The position numbers were made by a program, and so were the translations under genes. Below are positions 1 through 9,027 of a DNA stretch of 39,012 nt, piece after piece; within the stretch, counting starts at the first letter, position 1; each line of letters starts with the position of its first letter. The notes below the pieces were generated by a model, which was not told the DNA's origin, made no database searches, and saw only the letters and a program-made list of their open reading frames with translations. The stretch is from assembly GCA_017416065.1 (NCBI GenBank), contig JAFQDM010000004.1:1-39012 (forward strand), read 5' to 3'. The stretch comes from Ruminococcus sp. (GTDB taxonomy: Bacteria > Bacillota > Clostridia > Oscillospirales > Acutalibacteraceae).

Positions 1-293
1 ACCAGATTGAGGCTGCTCGTATTGCCATCAACCGTTACTGCAAGAGATTCGGTAAGGTTTGGATCAAGATTTTCCCCGACAAGCCCGTAACAGCAAAGCC
101 CGCTGAAACCCGAATGGGTTCCGGTAAAGGTTCACCTGAGTACTGGGTAGCAGTTGTTAAGCCCGGCAGAGTTATGTTCGAGCTTGCAGGCGTTGATGAG
201 AAGATCGCTCGTGAGGCTATGCGTCTTGCAGCTAACAAGCTTCCCATCAAGTGCAAATTTGTTAAAAAAGCAGATCAGGAGGTTGAGCAGTAA
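1..293 (+). CDS. rplP: 50S ribosomal protein L16, 3' part
   Basis: The 5' end lies outside the window; the reading frame begins at base 3 and runs 96 codons to TAA. The visible part carries the L16 C-terminal half, including the [18 protein letters not shown] stretch and the ending rich in Lys and Glu. L16 binds 23S rRNA near the A-site finger and the peptidyl transferase centre and is needed late in 50S assembly. Its stop codon overlaps the rpmC start (TAATG), so the two are translationally coupled. The order L16-L29-S17 is the usual S10/spc junction. Confidence 0.97.
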   Translation, partial: QIEAARIAINRYCKRFGKVWIKIFPDKPVTAKPAETRMGSGKGSPEYWVAVVKPGRVMFELAGVDEKIAREAMRLAANKLPIKCKFVKKADQEVEQ

Positions 294-496
294 TGACAGC
301 AGCAGAACTTAAGAAATTAGACGCTTCAGAGCTTCAGAAGAAGCTTGCTGACCTCAAAGAGGAGCTTTTTAACCTCAGATTGCAGCTTGCTATCAACCAG
401 CTCGAGAACCCTATGCGTATCAGCGCTGTAAAGAAGGACATTGCAAGAGTTTCTACCGTTCTTCGTCAGATCGAGCTTGAGGCTCAGAAAGCATAA
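293..496 (+). CDS. rpmC: 50S ribosomal protein L29
   Basis: This is a 67-residue helical protein of normal length for L29. It has the family pattern of an N-terminal [10 protein letters not shown] helix followed by [10 protein letters not shown] and a second helix with [13 protein letters not shown]29 sits beside L23 at the polypeptide exit tunnel, where trigger factor and SRP dock. The ATG overlaps the rplP stop by one base, and the Shine-Dalgarno (CAGGAGG) lies inside the end of rplP. Confident call from sequence and context. Confidence 0.97.
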   Translation: MTAAELKKLDASELQKKLADLKEELFNLRLQLAINQLENPMRISAVKKDIARVSTVLRQIELEAQKA

Positions 497-510
497 GGGA
501 GGACGAAAAA

Positions 511-765
511 ATGGATAGAAATATGAGAAAGACCGTTATCGGCAGAGTAGTAAGCAACAAGATGGATAAGACCATCGTTGTAGCTATCGAGGATAGCGTA
601 AAGCATAAGCTTTACAACAAGATCGTTAAGCGTACAGTTAAGTACAAGGCACACGACGAAGAGAACGTATGCTCAATTGGCGACAGAGTAAAGATTATGG
701 AGACACGTCCCCTCTCCAGAGATAAGAGATGGAGACTTGTTGAAATCGTAGAAAAGGTTAAGTAA
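511..765 (+). CDS. rpsQ: 30S ribosomal protein S17
   Basis: An 84-residue OB-fold protein with the family motifs [33 protein letters not shown] and [19 protein letters not shown]17 is a primary 16S rRNA binder in the 30S body. GGGAGGA lies 8 bases before the ATG. The 14-base gap to rpmC is typical of this operon. Nothing unusual in length or motifs. Confidence 0.97.
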   Translation: MDRNMRKTVIGRVVSNKMDKTIVVAIEDSVKHKLYNKIVKRTVKYKAHDEENVCSIGDRVKIMETRPLSRDKRWRLVEIVEKVK

Positions 766-777
766 GGAGGGAACACG

Positions 778-1146
778 ATGATTCAGCAGCAGACATATTT
801 GAAGGTTGCCGATAACACAGGCGCTAAAGAGCTTATGTGTATCCGTGTTCTCGGTGGTACCAGAAGAAAGTATGCAAACATCGGCGATGTAATCGTTGCT
901 TCTGTTAAGAAGGCTGCTCCCGGCGGCGTTGTTAAGAAGGGTGACGTTGTTCGCGCAGTAGTTGTTCGTTCCGCAAAGGGCGTTAGACGTGCTGACGGCA
1001 CATACATCCGCTTCGATGAGAATGCAGCAGTTATTATTAAGGAAGATAAGAACCCCCGTGGTACTCGTATCTTCGGACCGGTAGCAAGAGAGCTTCGTGA
1101 TAAGGATTACATGAAGATTCTTTCTCTCGCTCCCGAAGTACTTTAA
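778..1146 (+). CDS. rplN: 50S ribosomal protein L14
   Basis: At 122 residues it has the standard L14 length. Diagnostic segments are the N-terminal [20 protein letters not shown] and the C-terminal [15 protein letters not shown]14 contacts the 30S subunit in the intersubunit bridges and is the docking site of the silencing factor RsfS. AAGGAGGG precedes the start. The last base of its stop region overlaps an in-frame upstream ATG of the rplX frame, but that ATG is not the likely rplX start. Confidence 0.97.
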   Translation: MIQQQTYLKVADNTGAKELMCIRVLGGTRRKYANIGDVIVASVKKAAPGGVVKKGDVVRAVVVRSAKGVRRADGTYIRFDENAAVIIKEDKNPRGTRIFGPVARELRDKDYMKILSLAPEVL

Positions 1147-1160
1147 TGGAGGTGTCAACA

Positions 1161-1481
1161 ATGGCTAATAAAGTTCATGTAAAAACAGGTGACACCGTAA
1201 TTGTTATGAGCGGTAAAGACAAGGGCAAAAAAGGCAAGGTTCTTGCTGTAAGCCCCAAGGAAGGCAAAATCATTGTTGAGAAGATCAATATGGTTTCCAA
1301 GCATGTAAAGCCCAGAAAGATGGGCGAGCAGGGCGGTATCATCAAGGCTGAGGGCGCATTCTACGCTTGCAAGGCTCAGATCTACTGCTCACACTGCAAG
1401 AAGCCTTCAAGAGTTGCATTTAAGGTAAACGACAACGGCGACAAGACCCGCGTTTGCGCTAAGTGCGGCGAGAAGCTTTGA
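1161..1481 (+). CDS. rplX: 50S ribosomal protein L24
   Basis: This 106-residue KOW-domain protein begins MANKVHVKTGDTVIVMSGKD; the GKDKGKKGKVL loop is the KOW motif. It ends with a CSHC...CAKC four-cysteine pair, a common zinc-type L24 tail in Firmicutes. L24 initiates 50S assembly and lies near the tunnel exit. I chose the ATG at 1161 rather than 1146 because the Shine-Dalgarno GGAGGTG sits between them and the extra residues (MEVST) are not family sequence. Confidence 0.95.
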   Translation: MANKVHVKTGDTVIVMSGKDKGKKGKVLAVSPKEGKIIVEKINMVSKHVKPRKMGEQGGIIKAEGAFYACKAQIYCSHCKKPSRVAFKVNDNGDKTRVCAKCGEKL

Positions 1482-1499
1482 TAAGGAGGACTGAAAGAA

Positions 1500-2039
1500 A
1501 TGGCAAGACTTAAGGATTTTTACATTAAGGAAGTTGCACCTGCTCTTCAGAAGAAGTTCTCCTACAAGAGCGTAATGCAGATTCCCAAGCTTGATAAGAT
1601 TGTTATCAACGTTTCTTCAGGCGAGGCAAAGGATAACTCCAAGATGATGGACGCTATCTGCACAGACCTGGGCACTATCACAGGACAGAAGCCCATGATC
1701 TGCCACGCAAGAAAGTCAGTTGCTAACTTTAAGCTCCGTGAGGGTATGCCCATCGGTGCAAAGGTTACACTCAGAGGCGAGAGAATGTATGAGTTTCTTG
1801 ATAGATTCTTCAACGTAGCTCTGCCCAGAGTTCGTGACTTCAGAGGTATCAACCCCAACTCCTTCGACGGCCGTGGTAACTACAACATGGGCGTTAAGGA
1901 GCAGCTGATCTTCCCTGAGATCGACTACGATAAGATCGACAAAATCCGCGGTATGGACATCTGCTTTGTTACAACCGCAACAACAGACGAAGAGGCCAGA
2001 GAGTTACTCACACTCATGGGCGCTCCCTTCGCAAAGTAA
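1500..2039 (+). CDS. rplE: 50S ribosomal protein L5
   Basis: A 179-residue protein of normal L5 length. Recognisable blocks are [16 protein letters not shown], the [21 protein letters not shown] segment, and [21 protein letters not shown]5 binds 5S rRNA together with L18 and forms the movable B1b bridge to the 30S head. AAGGAGGA precedes the ATG. It is followed after 12 bases by rpsN in the canonical spc order. Confidence 0.97.
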   Translation: MARLKDFYIKEVAPALQKKFSYKSVMQIPKLDKIVINVSSGEAKDNSKMMDAICTDLGTITGQKPMICHARKSVANFKLREGMPIGAKVTLRGERMYEFLDRFFNVALPRVRDFRGINPNSFDGRGNYNMGVKEQLIFPEIDYDKIDKIRGMDICFVTTATTDEEARELLTLMGAPFAK

Positions 2040-2051
2040 GGAGGTATAACC

Positions 2052-2237
2052 GTGGCAAAGACAGCAATGAAAATCAAGCAGCAGAGAACTCAGAAGTTCT
2101 CCACAAGAGAATATTCCAGATGCAAGATCTGCGGCAGACCCCACGCTTATCTCCGTAAATTCGGCATTTGCCGTATTTGCTTCCGTGAGCTCGCTTACAA
2201 GGGCGAGATTCCCGGTGTAAAGAAAGCAAGCTGGTAA
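2052..2237 (+). CDS. rpsN: 30S ribosomal protein S14, zinc (type Z) form
   Basis: A 61-residue short S14 with two CxxC pairs (CKICGRPH and GICRICF), the C+ or type Z form that binds zinc. S14 helps organise the 30S head near the A site. The start is GTG at 2052, with AAGGAGGT ahead of it. The frame has no upstream alternative that keeps the family N-terminus [12 protein letters not shown]. Firmicutes often also encode a zinc-free S14 elsewhere; none is in this window. Confidence 0.97.
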   Translation: MAKTAMKIKQQRTQKFSTREYSRCKICGRPHAYLRKFGICRICFRELAYKGEIPGVKKASW

Positions 2238-2260
2238 TTCATCAAAGGAGGAAAACTATA

Positions 2261-2659
2261 ATGCAGATTACTGATCCTATTGCTGACCTGCTTACCAGAA
2301 TCCGTAACGCAAGCTCAGCTAAGCACGACACAGTTGATATCCCTGCATCAAATATGAAGAAGGCTATTTGCCAGATTCTCCTTGATGAAGGCTATATCAA
2401 GAATTTCACAGTAACAGAAGACGGCAAGCAGGGCGTTATCACAGTTGTTCTCAAGTACGGCGAGGCTAAGACTCCCGTTATCTCAGGACTTCGCCGTGTA
2501 TCCAAGCCCGGCCTGCGTATTTATTCCGACGTAGAGAATATGCCCAAGGTTATGAAGGGCCTGGGCGTTGCTATCATCTCCACATCCAAGGGCGTTATGA
2601 CAGACCGTCAGGCTCGCAAGGAGAATGTTGGCGGCGAGGTTCTTGCGTTTGTTTGGTAA
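2261..2659 (+). CDS. rpsH: 30S ribosomal protein S8
   Basis: A 132-residue protein beginning [20 protein letters not shown] and ending with the [19 protein letters not shown] signature, both diagnostic for S8. S8 binds the central domain of 16S rRNA; in E. coli it also represses translation of the spc operon. Whether that holds here cannot be read from the sequence. AAAGGAGGA is well placed before ATG. Confidence 0.97.
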   Translation: MQITDPIADLLTRIRNASSAKHDTVDIPASNMKKAICQILLDEGYIKNFTVTEDGKQGVITVVLKYGEAKTPVISGLRRVSKPGLRIYSDVENMPKVMKGLGVAIISTSKGVMTDRQARKENVGGEVLAFVW

Positions 2660-2671
2660 GGAGGTGCGAAG

Positions 2672-3211
2672 ATGTCTCGAATTGGAAGAAAACCTATAAA
2701 TATTCCCGCCGGCGTAGAAGCTAAGTTCGAAGCAGGCGTTATGACTGTTAAGGGTGCAAAGGGCACACTTACACAGGCAATTCATCCCAACATGCAGGTT
2801 GAGATCAACGGTGCAGAGATCACAGTTACTCGCCCCAACGACGATAAGCTCAACCGTTCACTCCACGGTCTTACAAGAACACTCATCTTCAACATGATTG
2901 TAGGTGTATCCGAAGGCTTCAAGAAGGAGCTCGAGGTAAACGGTGTTGGTTACCGTGTACAGAAGCAGGGTAAGGACCTTGTTATGAACCTGGGTTATTC
3001 CCATCAGGTTGTTATGTCTGATAACGAGGACATTACAATCGAGGTTCCCGGTCCCAATAAGATCATCATTCACGGCACAGATAAGCAAAAGGTAGGTCAG
3101 TTTGCTGCCGAGGTTCGCTCTAAGCGTCCCCCCGAGCCTTACAAGGGTAAGGGTATCAAGTACGTTGACGAGTATATCCGCCGCAAGGAAGGCAAAGCCG
3201 GTAAGAAGTAA
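2672..3211 (+). CDS. rplF: 50S ribosomal protein L6
   Basis: At 179 residues it is a full-length L6, starting MSRIGRKPINIPAGV and ending with the PEPYKGKGIKYVDEYIRRKEG signature. The two repeated L6 beta domains are visible (about residues 10-80 and 90-165). L6 lies near the sarcin-ricin loop and factor-binding site. AAGGAGGTG precedes the ATG. Confidence 0.97.
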   Translation: MSRIGRKPINIPAGVEAKFEAGVMTVKGAKGTLTQAIHPNMQVEINGAEITVTRPNDDKLNRSLHGLTRTLIFNMIVGVSEGFKKELEVNGVGYRVQKQGKDLVMNLGYSHQVVMSDNEDITIEVPGPNKIIIHGTDKQKVGQFAAEVRSKRPPEPYKGKGIKYVDEYIRRKEGKAGKK

Positions 3212-3229
3212 TTTAAGGAGTGAATTAAA

Positions 3230-3589
3230 ATGGTTAAGAGACCTGATACAAAAAAGGCACGTATTCAGCGTCATAAGAGAGTACGTGGCAAAATTAGCGG
3301 TACAGCAGAATGTCCCCGTCTTTGTGTATATCGCTCCACTAATAACATCTACGCTCAGCTTATTGATGACGTAAAGGGTGTTACATTAGCTTCTGCCTCT
3401 TCTCTTGATAAGAGCATTGAGGGCAACGGCGGTAACAAAGAGGCTGCTAAGGCAGTAGGCAAGCTCATTGCAGAGCGTGCAAAGGAAGCAAACATCACAG
3501 ATGTTGTTTTCGACAGAGGCGGTAATATCTACCACGGCCGTGTTAAAGAATTGGCCGAAGGCGCTCGTGAGAGCGGCCTCAATTTCTAA
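3230..3589 (+). CDS. rplR: 50S ribosomal protein L18
   Basis: A 119-residue protein with a basic N-terminus ([13 protein letters not shown] pattern, here with [12 protein letters not shown] ahead of it) and the conserved [23 protein letters not shown] and [20 protein letters not shown] blocks. It binds 5S rRNA with L5. A weaker AAGGAGTG lies before the ATG. Normal length and context. Confidence 0.97.
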   Translation: MVKRPDTKKARIQRHKRVRGKISGTAECPRLCVYRSTNNIYAQLIDDVKGVTLASASSLDKSIEGNGGNKEAAKAVGKLIAERAKEANITDVVFDRGGNIYHGRVKELAEGARESGLNF

Positions 3590-3607
3590 GGAAGGGGAGG
3601 AATTACT

Positions 3608-4105
3608 TTGGCTATTATTGACGCATCCACAATGGATCTTAAAGAGCGTGTAGTCGCTATCAACCGTGTATCAAAAACCGTAAAGGGCGGACGTATCTAC
3701 AAGTTCGCTGCTCTGGTTGTTGTAGGTGACGGCGAAGGCACAATCGGCTTTGGTATTGGTAAAGCCGGTGAAGTTCCCGATGCAATCCGCAAGGGCATCG
3801 AGGACGCAAAGAAGAATCTTGTTAAGATTTCTCTTCGTGGCACAACAATCCCTCACGAGATCATCGGCGCATACGGCGCAGGCAGAGTTCTTATGAAGCC
3901 CGCTGCACCCGGTACCGGTGTTATCGCAGGCGGTCCTGTTCGTGCAGTACTTGAGGTTGCCGGTGTTAAGGACATCAGAACAAAGGCTCTGCGCTCCAAC
4001 AACCCCTGCAACGTTGTTCGTGCTACTTTCCAGGGACTTATGAACCTTCGTACAGCTGAGCAGGTTGCTGCTGTAAGAGGCAAGTCCGTTAAGGAAATTC
4101 TGTAA
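3608..4105 (+). CDS. rpsE: 30S ribosomal protein S5
   Basis: A 165-residue S5 with the double-stranded RNA-binding fold and the conserved [20 protein letters not shown] segment. It also has [21 protein letters not shown]5 lines the mRNA entry channel and affects decoding accuracy. The start is TTG at 3608, preceded by GGGGAGG eight bases upstream. No ATG or GTG is placed to give the family N-terminus. Confidence 0.96.
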   Translation: MAIIDASTMDLKERVVAINRVSKTVKGGRIYKFAALVVVGDGEGTIGFGIGKAGEVPDAIRKGIEDAKKNLVKISLRGTTIPHEIIGAYGAGRVLMKPAAPGTGVIAGGPVRAVLEVAGVKDIRTKALRSNNPCNVVRATFQGLMNLRTAEQVAAVRGKSVKEIL

Positions 4106-4118
4106 GGAGGGCCGTATA

Positions 4119-4286
4119 ATGAAAATCACATTGGTTAAAAGCCTTATCGGCTCTAAGAAAGATCAGATCGCAACCGCCCACGCACTGGGTCTTCGCAAGA
4201 TCGGCGACACAACCGTTCAGCCCGACAATGCACAGACTAAGGGTAAGGTTAAGAAGATCGTACACCTCATTGAGGTTGAAGCTTAA
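4119..4286 (+). CDS. rpmD: 50S ribosomal protein L30
   Basis: A 55-codon gene starting with ATG after AAGGAGGG. The protein begins [19 protein letters not shown] and contains the family [14 protein letters not shown] segment, followed by a basic stretch and a hydrophobic end (VHLIEVEA). L30 is a small 50S protein contacting 23S and near 5S rRNA. It sits between rpsE and rplO as in other bacteria that keep L30. Confidence 0.96.
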   Translation: MKITLVKSLIGSKKDQIATAHALGLRKIGDTTVQPDNAQTKGKVKKIVHLIEVEA

Positions 4287-4301
4287 TAGGGAGGTGCGAA
4301 T

Positions 4302-4742
4302 ATGAGATTACATGATTTATCTCCGGTTGAAGGTTCCAGAAAGGAAGCTAAGAGAATCGGTAGAGGCCACGGCTCAGGCCAGGGTAAAACCGCAGGCAAG
4401 GGTCACAAGGGTCAGAAGGCAAGAGCCGGTCGCGGTATGAGAATCGGCTTCGAAGGTGGTCAGATGCCCCTTCAGAGACGTGTTCCCAAGCGCGGTTTCA
4501 ACAATATCTTCGCTAAGAATATTGTTTCCGTAAACGTTGGCACACTTGAGAAGTTCGACAACGGCACAGTTGTAGATGTACAGGCACTTGTTGCTGCAGG
4601 CATCGTAAAGAACTCCTTCGACGGTGTTAAGATTCTCGGCAACGGCAATCTCACCAAGAAGCTGACAGTTAAGGTTTCTGCTTATTCCGAATCTGCTAAG
4701 GCAAAAATCGAGGCCGCAGGCGGAAAGGCAGAGGTGATCTAA
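4302..4742 (+). CDS. rplO: 50S ribosomal protein L15
   Basis: A 146-residue protein with the glycine/arginine/lysine-rich L15 N-terminus ([20 protein letters not shown]) and the [16 protein letters not shown] block. The C-terminal half contains the [19 protein letters not shown] signature. L15 threads through 23S rRNA and helps late 50S assembly. Its TAA is directly followed by the secY TTG with no spacer, so secY translation is probably coupled to it. Confidence 0.97.
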   Translation: MRLHDLSPVEGSRKEAKRIGRGHGSGQGKTAGKGHKGQKARAGRGMRIGFEGGQMPLQRRVPKRGFNNIFAKNIVSVNVGTLEKFDNGTVVDVQALVAAGIVKNSFDGVKILGNGNLTKKLTVKVSAYSESAKAKIEAAGGKAEVI

Positions 4743-6071
4743 TTGTTTAAAACAATAAGAAACGCATGGGCGATTCCTGATGTAAGAAAGAAGCTCCTCT
4801 TTACACTGCTTATTCTTGCAATCTACAGAATCGGTTGCGTAATCCCTGTTCCTTTTGTTAACATTGAGACACTTGCAGCAAACTCCATGCTCACATCCGG
4901 CAACACAGTGTTCGCTTATCTGAACACTCTCTCCGGCGGTGCATTCGGTAATGCTACAATTTTTGCAATGGGTATCACACCCTACATCAACAGCTCCATT
5001 ATTATGCAGCTCCTCTGCGTTGCCATTCCCGCACTTGAGAGAATGAGCAAAGAGGGCGAAGACGGCAGAAAGAAGATTGCTACCATGACCCGTTACCTGA
5101 CCGTTATCCTCGGTCTGATTCAGGGTACAGCTTACTTCTTCTACCTTAAGGGCTGGAACTACCTCAGCACTAAGGGCGCAGGCCAGAACTGGTTTGCAGC
5201 ATTCGTTATCATTCTCACGTTCACCGCAGGTACCGCACTTATCATGTGGCTCGGTGAGCAGATCAACGAGAAGGGTATCGGCAACGGTATCTCTATGATC
5301 CTTTTTGCAGGTATCATTGCTCGTCTTCCCAGCACACTCTACTATATGTTCCCCATTCAGAAGGCAACAGCAAGTATGAGCTACTGGTACAGAGCAACAC
5401 AGGGTGAGTGGAAGTTCTACATCCTCGTACCCGTATTCATCCTTCTCTTCCTTGCAGTTGTATGGGTTATCACCTTCATGCAGGATGCAGAGAGAAGAAT
5501 CCCCGTTCAGTATGCTAAGAGAGTTGTTGGCAGAAAGATGTACGGCGGACAGTCCTCACACCTTCCCATCAAGGTTGCAATGGGTGGCGTTATGCCCGTA
5601 ATCTTCGCTTCCTCTATCCTCTCCATTCCCCAGACTATTCAGATGTTCGTTCAGAATCCCGGCCCCTTTTGGCAGGGCGTGTTCAATGCATTCAACCCCA
5701 GCGGCTGGCTGTATCTCACACTGAGCTTCCTGTTCATTCTGGCATTTGCATACTTCTACACAACTATTCAGTATAATCCTGTTGAGATGGCTAACAATCT
5801 CAAGCAGAATAACGGTACTATCCCCGGCATCCGCCCCGGTAGTCCCACTGCAGACTTCATCAAGAAGATTCTTTCCAGAATCACCCTCATCGGTGCACTC
5901 TTCCTGGCAGTTATTTACCTGGTTCCCAGCATCTACTCCGCAGTTGGCGGACTTACCAACCTCTCTATGGGTGGTACCTCCATCATCATCGTTGTAGGCG
6001 TTGCTCTGGAGACAGTTAAGCAGCTTGAGAGCCAGATGATGATGCGTCACTACAGAGGCTTCCTGGATTAA
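4743..6071 (+). CDS. secY: Protein translocase channel subunit SecY
   Basis: A 442-residue polytopic membrane protein with the ten-helix SecY pattern. Family landmarks include the plug-region GNATIFAMGITPYINSSIIM (about residues 75-95), ERMSKEGEDGRKKI, the cytoplasmic loop with AERRIPVQYAKRVVGRKMYG, and the C-terminal VKQLESQMMMRHYRGFL. SecY forms the SecYEG channel for secreted and membrane proteins. It starts with TTG immediately after the rplO stop; GAGGTG in the end of rplO is the likely ribosome site. Placement before adk is standard. Confidence 0.98.
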   Translation: MFKTIRNAWAIPDVRKKLLFTLLILAIYRIGCVIPVPFVNIETLAANSMLTSGNTVFAYLNTLSGGAFGNATIFAMGITPYINSSIIMQLLCVAIPALERMSKEGEDGRKKIATMTRYLTVILGLIQGTAYFFYLKGWNYLSTKGAGQNWFAAFVIILTFTAGTALIMWLGEQINEKGIGNGISMILFAGIIARLPSTLYYMFPIQKATASMSYWYRATQGEWKFYILVPVFILLFLAVVWVITFMQDAERRIPVQYAKRVVGRKMYGGQSSHLPIKVAMGGVMPVIFASSILSIPQTIQMFVQNPGPFWQGVFNAFNPSGWLYLTLSFLFILAFAYFYTTIQYNPVEMANNLKQNNGTIPGIRPGSPTADFIKKILSRITLIGALFLAVIYLVPSIYSAVGGLTNLSMGGTSIIIVVGVALETVKQLESQMMMRHYRGFLD

Positions 6072-6098
6072 TAAGAATCGGAAAAGGAGAGTAGGATT

Positions 6099-6731
6099 AT
6101 GAATATTATTCTCTTAGGTGCTCCCGGTGCCGGCAAAGGCACACAGGCAGCAGTTATCTGCGAGCACCTCTCTATCCCCACGATCTCTACTGGTAATATT
6201 ATCAGAGAGGCGCTGAGAACCGGCACTGAGATGGGACTCAAGGCCAAGTCCTTTATGGATGCAGGCAAGCTTGTTCCCGATGAGGTAGTTATCGGCATCA
6301 TTGAGGAGCGTCTTGCAAATGATGATTGCAAGAACGGCTTTATCCTCGACGGTTTCCCCAGAACTATTCCTCAGGCTGAGGCTCTGGACAAAATGGGCGT
6401 TGTTATCGACAAGGTTATCGACATCGAAGTACCTGACGAGAAGATCGTTTCCAGACTGTCCGGACGCCGCGTTTGTGAAAAGTGCGGCAGACCCTACCAC
6501 ATTGTTGACCTGAAGCCTCAGGTTGAAGGTGTTTGCGACGATTGCACAGGCGCCCTTATTCAGCGCAAGGACGATCACATTGATACCGTTAAGGCAAGAC
6601 TTGACATTTATCACGCCGAGACAGAGCCCCTGAAGGATTACTACGGTAAGCAGGGCAAGCTCACTATTGTTGAGGGTCAGGATAAGGTTGAGGACACAAC
6701 AGCTTTAACGCTCAAGGCACTTGAGGCTTGA
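6099..6731 (+). CDS. adk: Adenylate kinase, zinc-lid type
   Basis: A 210-residue enzyme that interconverts ATP + AMP and 2 ADP. The P-loop is GAPGAGKGTQ (residues 7-16), the AMP-binding region includes STGNIIREA and DGFPRT (84-89). The lid holds four cysteines (C126, C129, C146, C149), the zinc-binding form usual in Gram-positives. It follows secY by 27 bases with AAAGGAGA before ATG and lies three bases before map. Confidence 0.98.
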   Translation: MNIILLGAPGAGKGTQAAVICEHLSIPTISTGNIIREALRTGTEMGLKAKSFMDAGKLVPDEVVIGIIEERLANDDCKNGFILDGFPRTIPQAEALDKMGVVIDKVIDIEVPDEKIVSRLSGRRVCEKCGRPYHIVDLKPQVEGVCDDCTGALIQRKDDHIDTVKARLDIYHAETEPLKDYYGKQGKLTIVEGQDKVEDTTALTLKALEA

Positions 6732-6734
6732 TCT

Positions 6735-7502
6735 ATGGTAGTTATCAAGACTGCACGCGAGCTTGAACATATGAAACAGGCTTGCAGGATCTCCGCCAAT
6801 GCTCTTAAGCTGGCGGGACAGGCGGTTGAGCCGGGTGTTTCGACACTTGAGATTGATACTCTTATCCATAAGTACATCGAGAAAGAGGGCGCTCGCGCCT
6901 CCTTTCTCGGGTACGGCGGCTTCCCAAAGAGTTCCTGTATCTCTGTTAACAATGTGGTTATCCATGGCATACCAAACAAGAACTGCATTCTTAAAGAAGG
7001 CGACATAGTCTCCATAGACGTTGGAGCTTTCTTTGAGGGTTACCACGGCGATAACGCCTACACCTTCCCCTGCGGACAGATTTCCGACGATGCTCAGAGG
7101 CTCCTTGATACAACCAGGGAATCCCTCTTTGAAGGCATCAAGGCTGCTCTGGCAGGTAACCGTGTGGGAGATATCGGCCACGCAGTTCAGAGCTATGTCG
7201 AAGCTCGCAGTTACTCGGTGGTACGAGATTTTGTCGGCCACGGCGTAGGTGCGAAGTTACACGAAGAACCAAGCGTACCAAACTATGGCACCCCCGGTCG
7301 AGGTGTGCGATTGCTTCCTGGTATGACTATTGCCATTGAACCCATGATAAATATGGGCACTCACCAGGTTCGGATTCTTGAGGACGAATGGACCACCGTC
7401 ACGGCGGACGGCAAGCTGTCTGCTCACTTTGAGCACACAATTGTCATCACTCCCGACGGACCCAAGATCCTCACAATTCCTGACGATGAGGTGAGGCTAT
7501 GA
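6735..7502 (+). CDS. map: Methionine aminopeptidase, type I
   Basis: A 255-residue enzyme that removes the initiator Met from new proteins. The full set of metal ligands is visible: D95 and D106 (SIDVGAFFEGYHGDNA), H169 (GHGVGAKLHEEP), E202 (AIEPMIN) and E233, with the substrate-contacting H77 in VIHGIPN. No insertion or zinc-finger extension is present. The Shine-Dalgarno is weak (a GAGG inside the end of adk), suggesting coupling to adk. Its stop overlaps the next gene by four bases (ATGA). Confidence 0.97.
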   Translation: MVVIKTARELEHMKQACRISANALKLAGQAVEPGVSTLEIDTLIHKYIEKEGARASFLGYGGFPKSSCISVNNVVIHGIPNKNCILKEGDIVSIDVGAFFEGYHGDNAYTFPCGQISDDAQRLLDTTRESLFEGIKAALAGNRVGDIGHAVQSYVEARSYSVVRDFVGHGVGAKLHEEPSVPNYGTPGRGVRLLPGMTIAIEPMINMGTHQVRILEDEWTTVTADGKLSAHFEHTIVITPDGPKILTIPDDEVRL

Positions 7503-7744
7503 CCATCACCATCGGTTCCGTGGTCAGAGCTAAGGCAGGACGCGACAAAGACAGATTCTTTGTAGTCCTGAGGGTAGAAGACGGATTTGCTTTTATTGCA
7601 GACGGCAGACGCCGCAAGGCAGAAGCCCCCAAAAAAAAGAAGCTTATCCACCTTGCTGCTACCCACACAACTCTGGCAGATACAATGGATACTAACCGTA
7701 AAATAAGAAAAGCCCTGAGAGATTTCTCAGAGGGTACACTTTAA
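7499..7744 (+). CDS. KOW-domain RNA-binding protein (L14e/L6e/L27e-like)
   Basis: An 81-residue basic protein with an N-terminal KOW-like segment (GSVVRAKAGRDKDRFFVVLRV, residues 6-26 approximately, without the last residues being strictly conserved) and a lysine-rich middle (APKKKKLIHL). Such proteins occur between map and infA in many Clostridia. They are annotated as KOW or ribosomal L14E/L6E/L27E-like RNA-binding proteins, but their exact function is not established. The start overlaps the map stop as ATGA, and infA follows after 12 bases, so it is co-expressed with translation genes. Confidence 0.85.
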   Translation: MTITIGSVVRAKAGRDKDRFFVVLRVEDGFAFIADGRRRKAEAPKKKKLIHLAATHTTLADTMDTNRKIRKALRDFSEGTL

Positions 7745-7756
7745 GGAGGTTACACT

Positions 7757-7975
7757 ATGTCAAAGCAGGACGTTATTGAAATAGAAGGTACGGTAACGGA
7801 TGCTCTTCCCAACGCACAGTTCAAGGTTGAGCTTCCCAACGGCCACTCAATTCTGGCTGTTATTTCCGGTAAGCTGAGAATGAATTTTATTCGCATTCTC
7901 CCCGGAGACAAGGTTACGGTGGAGATGTCTCCCTATGACCTTACAAGAGGTAGAATCACTTGGAGATCCAAGTAA
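7757..7975 (+). CDS. infA: Translation initiation factor IF-1
   Basis: A 72-residue S1-type OB-fold protein of exact family length. It has [40 protein letters not shown] and the closing [15 protein letters not shown]-1 occupies the ribosomal A site during initiation and assists IF-2 and IF-3. AAGGAGGT lies before the ATG. Position ahead of rpmJ and rpsM is conserved in Firmicutes. Confidence 0.98.
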   Translation: MSKQDVIEIEGTVTDALPNAQFKVELPNGHSILAVISGKLRMNFIRILPGDKVTVEMSPYDLTRGRITWRSK

Positions 7976-8015
7976 TTAATCCAAAACAATGATTTCAGGA
8001 AAGGAATGATTATTC

Positions 8016-8129
8016 ATGAAAGTCAGACCTTCAGTAAAGAAAATTTGCGAAAAGTGCAAGGTAATCAAGAGAAAAGGCAAGATTATGGTAATCTGCGAGA
8101 ACCCCAAGCACAAGCAGAGACAGGGCTAA
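8016..8129 (+). CDS. rpmJ: 50S ribosomal protein L36
   Basis: A 37-codon gene encoding [20 protein letters not shown] followed by a short basic tail ending HKQRQG. The C-x2-C...C...H set is the zinc-ribbon of the C+ form of L36. ATG at 8016 is preceded by AAAGGAATG, a weaker site than its neighbours. L36 is a small 50S protein. It is too short for many gene finders but matches the family over its whole length. Confidence 0.97.
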   Translation: MKVRPSVKKICEKCKVIKRKGKIMVICENPKHKQRQG

Positions 8130-8229
8130 TTCCCTGAGTACAGGTCGCAAGACTTTACAGGTTGAGGCTTAAGCCTTAACAACTTTAACTTAAACTATTA
8201 CTTAAATTTTATATGGAGGTGCAACCAAT
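8130..8229 (+). other. rpmJ-rpsM intergenic spacer with a palindrome
   Basis: This 100-base gap is longer than others in the operon. It holds an imperfect palindrome around GAGGCTTAAGCCTT (about 8164-8178) and an AT-rich run before the rpsM Shine-Dalgarno GGAGGTG. It may contain an internal promoter or processing site, but I see no clear -35/-10 pair. Confidence 0.35.
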
Positions 8230-8598
8230 ATGGCTCGTATAGCAGGCGTTGACCTGCCCAGAGATAAGAGAGTTGAGATCGGACTCACTTATATCTACGG
8301 CATCGGCAGAAAAACTGCAAACGACATCATTGCTGCAACAGGCGTAAATCCTGACACTCGTGTCAGAGATCTCACAGAAGACGATATTTCAAAGCTCAGA
8401 GAGTATATTGATCACAATTGCCGCGTAGAAGGTGACCTTCGCCGTGACATCGCATTTGATATCAAGAGACTCATCGAAATTGGCTGTTACCGTGGCGTTC
8501 GCCACAGAAAGGGTCTCCCCGTAAGAGGTCAGCGTTCCAAGACAAACGCTCGTACTCGTAAGGGTCCCCGTAAGACAATGGCTAACAAGAAGAAGTAA
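8230..8598 (+). CDS. rpsM: 30S ribosomal protein S13
   Basis: A 122-residue S13 starting [20 protein letters not shown], with the helix-hairpin-helix block [11 protein letters not shown] and the C-terminal [20 protein letters not shown] tail. S13 is in the 30S head and contacts the P-site tRNA and the 50S bridge B1. GGAGGTG precedes ATG. It begins the alpha-operon part of the cluster (rpsM-rpsK-rpsD-rpoA-rplQ). Confidence 0.97.
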   Translation: MARIAGVDLPRDKRVEIGLTYIYGIGRKTANDIIAATGVNPDTRVRDLTEDDISKLREYIDHNCRVEGDLRRDIAFDIKRLIEIGCYRGVRHRKGLPVRGQRSKTNARTRKGPRKTMANKKK

Positions 8599-8613
8599 GG
8601 AGGGAAACACGAA

Positions 8614-9012
8614 ATGGCAGTAAAAGCAACTAAGAAGACTGTTCGCCGCCGTCGCGAGAAAAAGAATATTGAGCGCGGTGCAGCACACATCCAGTCTACT
8701 TTCAACAACACAATTGTTACTATCTCTGACGTTCAGGGTAATGCACTTTCCTGGGCATCTGCAGGCGAGCTCGGTTTCCGTGGTTCCCGTAAGTCTACTC
8801 CCTTTGCAGCACAGTCTGCTGCAGAGACAGCTGCTAAGGCAGCTATGGAGCACGGCCTTAAGTATGTAGATGTATACGTAAAGGGCCCCGGCCAGGGCCG
8901 TGAGGCAGCTATCAGAGCATTACAGACCGCAGGTCTCGAGGTTACAATGATCAAGGACGTAACTCCGATTCCTCACAACGGATGCCGTCCTCCCAAGAGA
9001 AGACGTGTATAA
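8614..9012 (+). CDS. rpsK: 30S ribosomal protein S11
   Basis: A 132-residue S11 with a basic N-terminal tail, the [20 protein letters not shown] block and the C-terminal [18 protein letters not shown] signature. S11 forms part of the 30S platform near the mRNA exit. AAGGAGGG precedes ATG. Normal length and position. Confidence 0.97.
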   Translation: MAVKATKKTVRRRREKKNIERGAAHIQSTFNNTIVTISDVQGNALSWASAGELGFRGSRKSTPFAAQSAAETAAKAAMEHGLKYVDVYVKGPGQGREAAIRALQTAGLEVTMIKDVTPIPHNGCRPPKRRRV

Positions 9013-9027
9013 TAGGAGGTAACGATT

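Noticed and set aside
673-1161. A 162-codon - strand frame across rpsQ-rplN and similar long - frames throughout 1-11000
   Set aside because: They are mirror images of highly expressed ribosomal genes with biased codons, and none has a ribosome site or recognisable product.
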